34,528 bases of DNA. Source: VRUE01 sp035698885. Lineage in GTDB: Bacteria > Actinomycetota > Thermoleophilia > Solirubrobacterales > 70-9. The stretch is from contig DASSBJ010000039.1 in the NCBI GenBank assembly GCA_035698885.1, positions 1 through 34,528 of the forward strand, read 5' to 3'. Positions 32,492 through 34,528 of the stretch are shown one piece after another. The notes beneath the pieces were generated by a model. That model did not search any database, was not told where the DNA came from, and saw only the letters and a program-made list of their open reading frames with translations. The position numbers and the translations under genes are program-made. Numbering within the stretch: position 1 is the stretch's first letter; each line of letters starts with the position of its first letter.

Positions 32492-33900
32492 TGTCCGACC
32501 TGCTCGGACTGAGCGTCGCCGAGGCGGCGGAGAGGATCGCGGCCGGCGAGCTCTCGCGCGGCGAGTACTTCGGGGCGTGGCGCGAGGCCGCGGCGGGCGA
32601 CGAGCTGAACGCGTATCTGTGGAAGGCCGAGCAGAGCTCGGCCGAGGGTGACGGCGCGCTGGCCGGCGTCCCCGTAGCGGTCAAGGACCTCTTCTGCACC
32701 GAGGGGATCGAGACCACCGCCGGATCGCGGATCCTCGAGGGGCACCGGCCGCTCTACACGGCGACCGCCGTGCGGCGGCTGGCCGAGGCCGGCGCCGGGG
32801 TGCTCGGCAAGACCAACATGGACGAGTTCGCGATGGGCTCCTCGAACGAGAACTCCGCTTACGGGCCGGTGCGCAACCCGCGCGACCGCGAGCGCGTGCC
32901 GGGCGGCTCCTCCGGCGGCTCGGCCGCGGTGGTCGCCGGCGGGCTCGCGCCCTGCGCGATCGGCACCGACACCGGCGGCTCGATCCGCCAGCCCGCGGCG
33001 CTCTGCGGGATCGTCGGCCTGAAGCCGACCTACGGGGCGATCTCGCGCTACGGGATGATCGCCTTCGCCTCCTCGCTCGACCAGTGCGGCCCGCTGACCC
33101 GCGACGTCACCGACGCGGCGCTGCTGCTCGAGGCGATGCAGGGCGGCGACCCCTGCGACTCGACTTCGGTCGGGATCGAGGGGGGCATCCGGACGCCGCG
33201 CGGCGAGGATCTGAACGGCCTGCGCTTCGCCGTTCCCGCCGACCTCGCCCACGGCGCGATCGAGCCGGGCGTGCGCGCCGCCTTCGAGGCGACCCTGAAG
33301 CGGATCGAGGAGCTCGGCGGCGAGCTGGCCGAGGTGCCGCTGCCGCACGCCGAGCACGGCATCTCCGCCTACTACGTGATCGCGCCCGCCGAGGCGTCCT
33401 CCAACCTCGCCCGCTACGACGGCGTGCGCTACGGGATGCGGGTCGAGCCGCAGGGCGACGTCGTCGAGATGTACGAAGCGACCCGCGCGGCCGGCTTCGG
33501 CGAAGAGGTCAAGCGGCGGATCATGCTCGGCACCTACGCTCTCTCCTCCGGCTACTACGACGCCTACTACGGCCGCGCGCAGCGGGTGCGGACGAGGATC
33601 GCCGAGGATTTCGCCGTCGCCTTCTCGAAGGTCGACTTCGTGGTCACCCCGACCTCGCCCTCGGTCGCCTTCGGCCTCGGCGAGAAGACCGACGACCCGC
33701 TGGCGATGTACATGAACGACTTCTTCACCGTGCCGATGAGCCTCGCCGGCATCCCGGCGATCTCGATCCCGGCCGGCACGGCCGAACCGCAGGGCGGCGG
33801 GCCGCAGCTGCCCGTCGGCTTCCAGATCGCGGCGCCGGCCTTCGCCGAGCAGCGTCTGCTCGACGCCGCCTACGTCCTGGAGCAGTCCCTGAATGGCTGA
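32491..33900 (+). CDS. gatA: Asp/Glu-tRNA amidotransferase subunit A
   Basis: GatA is the glutaminase subunit that releases ammonia for converting Glu-tRNA(Gln) or Asp-tRNA(Asn). The amidase Ser-cisSer-Lys triad is complete: Lys65 (PVAVKDLF), Ser140 (PGGSSGGSAA) and nucleophile Ser164 (GTDTGGSIRQPA). Further family blocks are LGKTNMDEFAMGSSNE and LKPTYGAISRYG. At 469 residues it is normal. The ATG at 32491 is chosen because it overlaps the gatC stop and gives the family N-terminus; the frame upstream is antisense shadow. The 3' end overlaps gatB by eight bases. Confidence 0.97.
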   Translation: MSDLLGLSVAEAAERIAAGELSRGEYFGAWREAAAGDELNAYLWKAEQSSAEGDGALAGVPVAVKDLFCTEGIETTAGSRILEGHRPLYTATAVRRLAEAGAGVLGKTNMDEFAMGSSNENSAYGPVRNPRDRERVPGGSSGGSAAVVAGGLAPCAIGTDTGGSIRQPAALCGIVGLKPTYGAISRYGMIAFASSLDQCGPLTRDVTDAALLLEAMQGGDPCDSTSVGIEGGIRTPRGEDLNGLRFAVPADLAHGAIEPGVRAAFEATLKRIEELGGELAEVPLPHAEHGISAYYVIAPAEASSNLARYDGVRYGMRVEPQGDVVEMYEATRAAGFGEEVKRRIMLGTYALSSGYYDAYYGRAQRVRTRIAEDFAVAFSKVDFVVTPTSPSVAFGLGEKTDDPLAMYMNDFFTVPMSLAGIPAISIPAGTAEPQGGGPQLPVGFQIAAPAFAEQRLLDAAYVLEQSLNG

Positions 33901-34528
33901 GCTGGAAGCGGTCATCGGACTGGAGATCCACGTCCAGCTCTCGACGCGGACGAAGATGTTCTGCGGCTGCGAGCTCTCCTTCGGCGACGAGCCGAACGTC
34001 CACACCTGCCCGGTCTGCCTCGCCCACCCCGGCGTCCTGCCGGTACCCAACGAGGAGGCGATCCGCTACGGGCTGAAGATCGCCGCGGCGCTGGAGTGCG
34101 AGGTCGCGCCGAGCTCGATCTTCCACCGCAAGAACTACTTCTATCCGGACAACCCGAAGGCGTACCAGATCAGCCAGTACGACCAGCCGCTTGCCGTCGA
34201 CGGCCGGCTGGGCGGCATCCGCATCCACCGCGCCCACCTCGAGGAGGACGCGGCGAAGACGATCCACCTCGGCGAGTCCGGCCGCATCCACGGCTCCGGC
34301 GCCTCGCTGGTCGACTTCAACCGCGGCGGCACGCCGCTGGTCGAGATCGTCACCGAGCCCGACCTGCGCGGCGCCGCCGAGGCCGGCGCCTGGGCGCGCC
34401 TGCTGCGCACGACCGTGCGCCAGCTGGGCGTCTCCGACGTGAACATGGAGGAGGGCAGCCTGCGGATCGACGCCAACGTCTCCGTGCGGCCGGCGGGAAG
34501 CGAGACGCTGGGGACGAAGACCGAGCTG
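33893..34528 (+). CDS. gatB: Asp/Glu-tRNA amidotransferase subunit B (3' end outside window)
   Basis: GatB binds and activates the misacylated tRNA. The first 212 residues are present and run off the window. The N-terminal EAVIGLEIHVQLSTRTKMF, the zinc-site cysteines Cys24, Cys26, Cys39 and Cys42 (FCGCE and TCPVC), the RKNYFYPDNPKAYQISQYD block, the NRGGTPLVEIVTEPD block and the EEGSLRIDANVSVR block are all typical. The ATG lies inside the end of gatA, an 8-base overlap that suggests translational coupling. Confidence 0.96.
   Translation, partial: MAELEAVIGLEIHVQLSTRTKMFCGCELSFGDEPNVHTCPVCLAHPGVLPVPNEEAIRYGLKIAAALECEVAPSSIFHRKNYFYPDNPKAYQISQYDQPLAVDGRLGGIRIHRAHLEEDAAKTIHLGESGRIHGSGASLVDFNRGGTPLVEIVTEPDLRGAAEAGAWARLLRTTVRQLGVSDVNMEEGSLRIDANVSVRPAGSETLGTKTEL

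Overview
This is a very GC-rich, gene-dense bacterial chromosome segment made of housekeeping genes. Gene order (nusA tail–infB–rbfA–nrnA–truB–ribF–rpsO–pnp–M16 peptidase–dapB–dapA–rnj), RNase J, a CymR-like Rrf2 regulator, GatCAB together with a full-length GluRS, and TANNNT-type -10 boxes point to a high-GC actinobacterium. I favour a deep-branching lineage such as Thermoleophilia/Solirubrobacterales; that placement is an inference from style and gene order, not from a database search. There are no rRNA or tRNA genes, IS elements, prophage genes or CRISPR arrays, and no stretch over 300 bases lacks a gene.

Region 1 (1–12.5 kb, + strand) is one long chain of tightly packed genes. It covers transcription/translation (nusA tail, infB, rbfA, truB, rpsO), RNA turnover (nrnA, pnp, rnj), flavin cofactor synthesis (ribF), an M16 zinc peptidase, and the lysine/cell-wall genes dapB and dapA. 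It ends at a strong hairpin terminator shared with the convergent genes. Region 2 (12.6–14.7 kb, - strand) is an OmpR-type two-component system with an apparent leaderless promoter and an 11-bp-spaced direct repeat upstream that could be its own operator.

Region 3 (14.9–20.1 kb, + strand) holds dnaE, a cysteine-rich unknown protein and an acyl-CoA dehydrogenase. The dnaE reading frame is broken by a single in-frame TAG directly after the catalytic Asp-x-Asp motif, which is the most striking feature of the window. Region 4 (20.1–24.2 kb) has endonuclease IV and gltX head to head with start codons one base apart. It also has an unusual HDOD/HD–LuxR fusion protein facing an orphan, degenerate-receiver LuxR-type regulator.

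Region 5 (24.2–29.8 kb, + strand) contains a cysteine operon (CymR-like regulator, cysK, cysE) with overlapping start/stop codons, then a UvrD/PcrA helicase, folD and a small four-helix membrane protein. Region 6 (29.8–32.15 kb, - strand) is a GMC flavin oxidoreductase with a small membrane protein upstream. Region 7 (32.2 kb to the end, + strand) is gatC–gatA–gatB, the last cut by the window edge. With gltX it gives the indirect route to Gln-tRNA.

Two themes recur. Most adjacent genes are joined by ATGA/TGATG/GTGA overlaps and lack clear Shine-Dalgarno sites. Several genes that begin new transcription units have a TANNNT box 6–10 bases before the start codon, as expected of leaderless or near-leaderless mRNAs; in several cases the TAG stop of the previous gene is part of that box.
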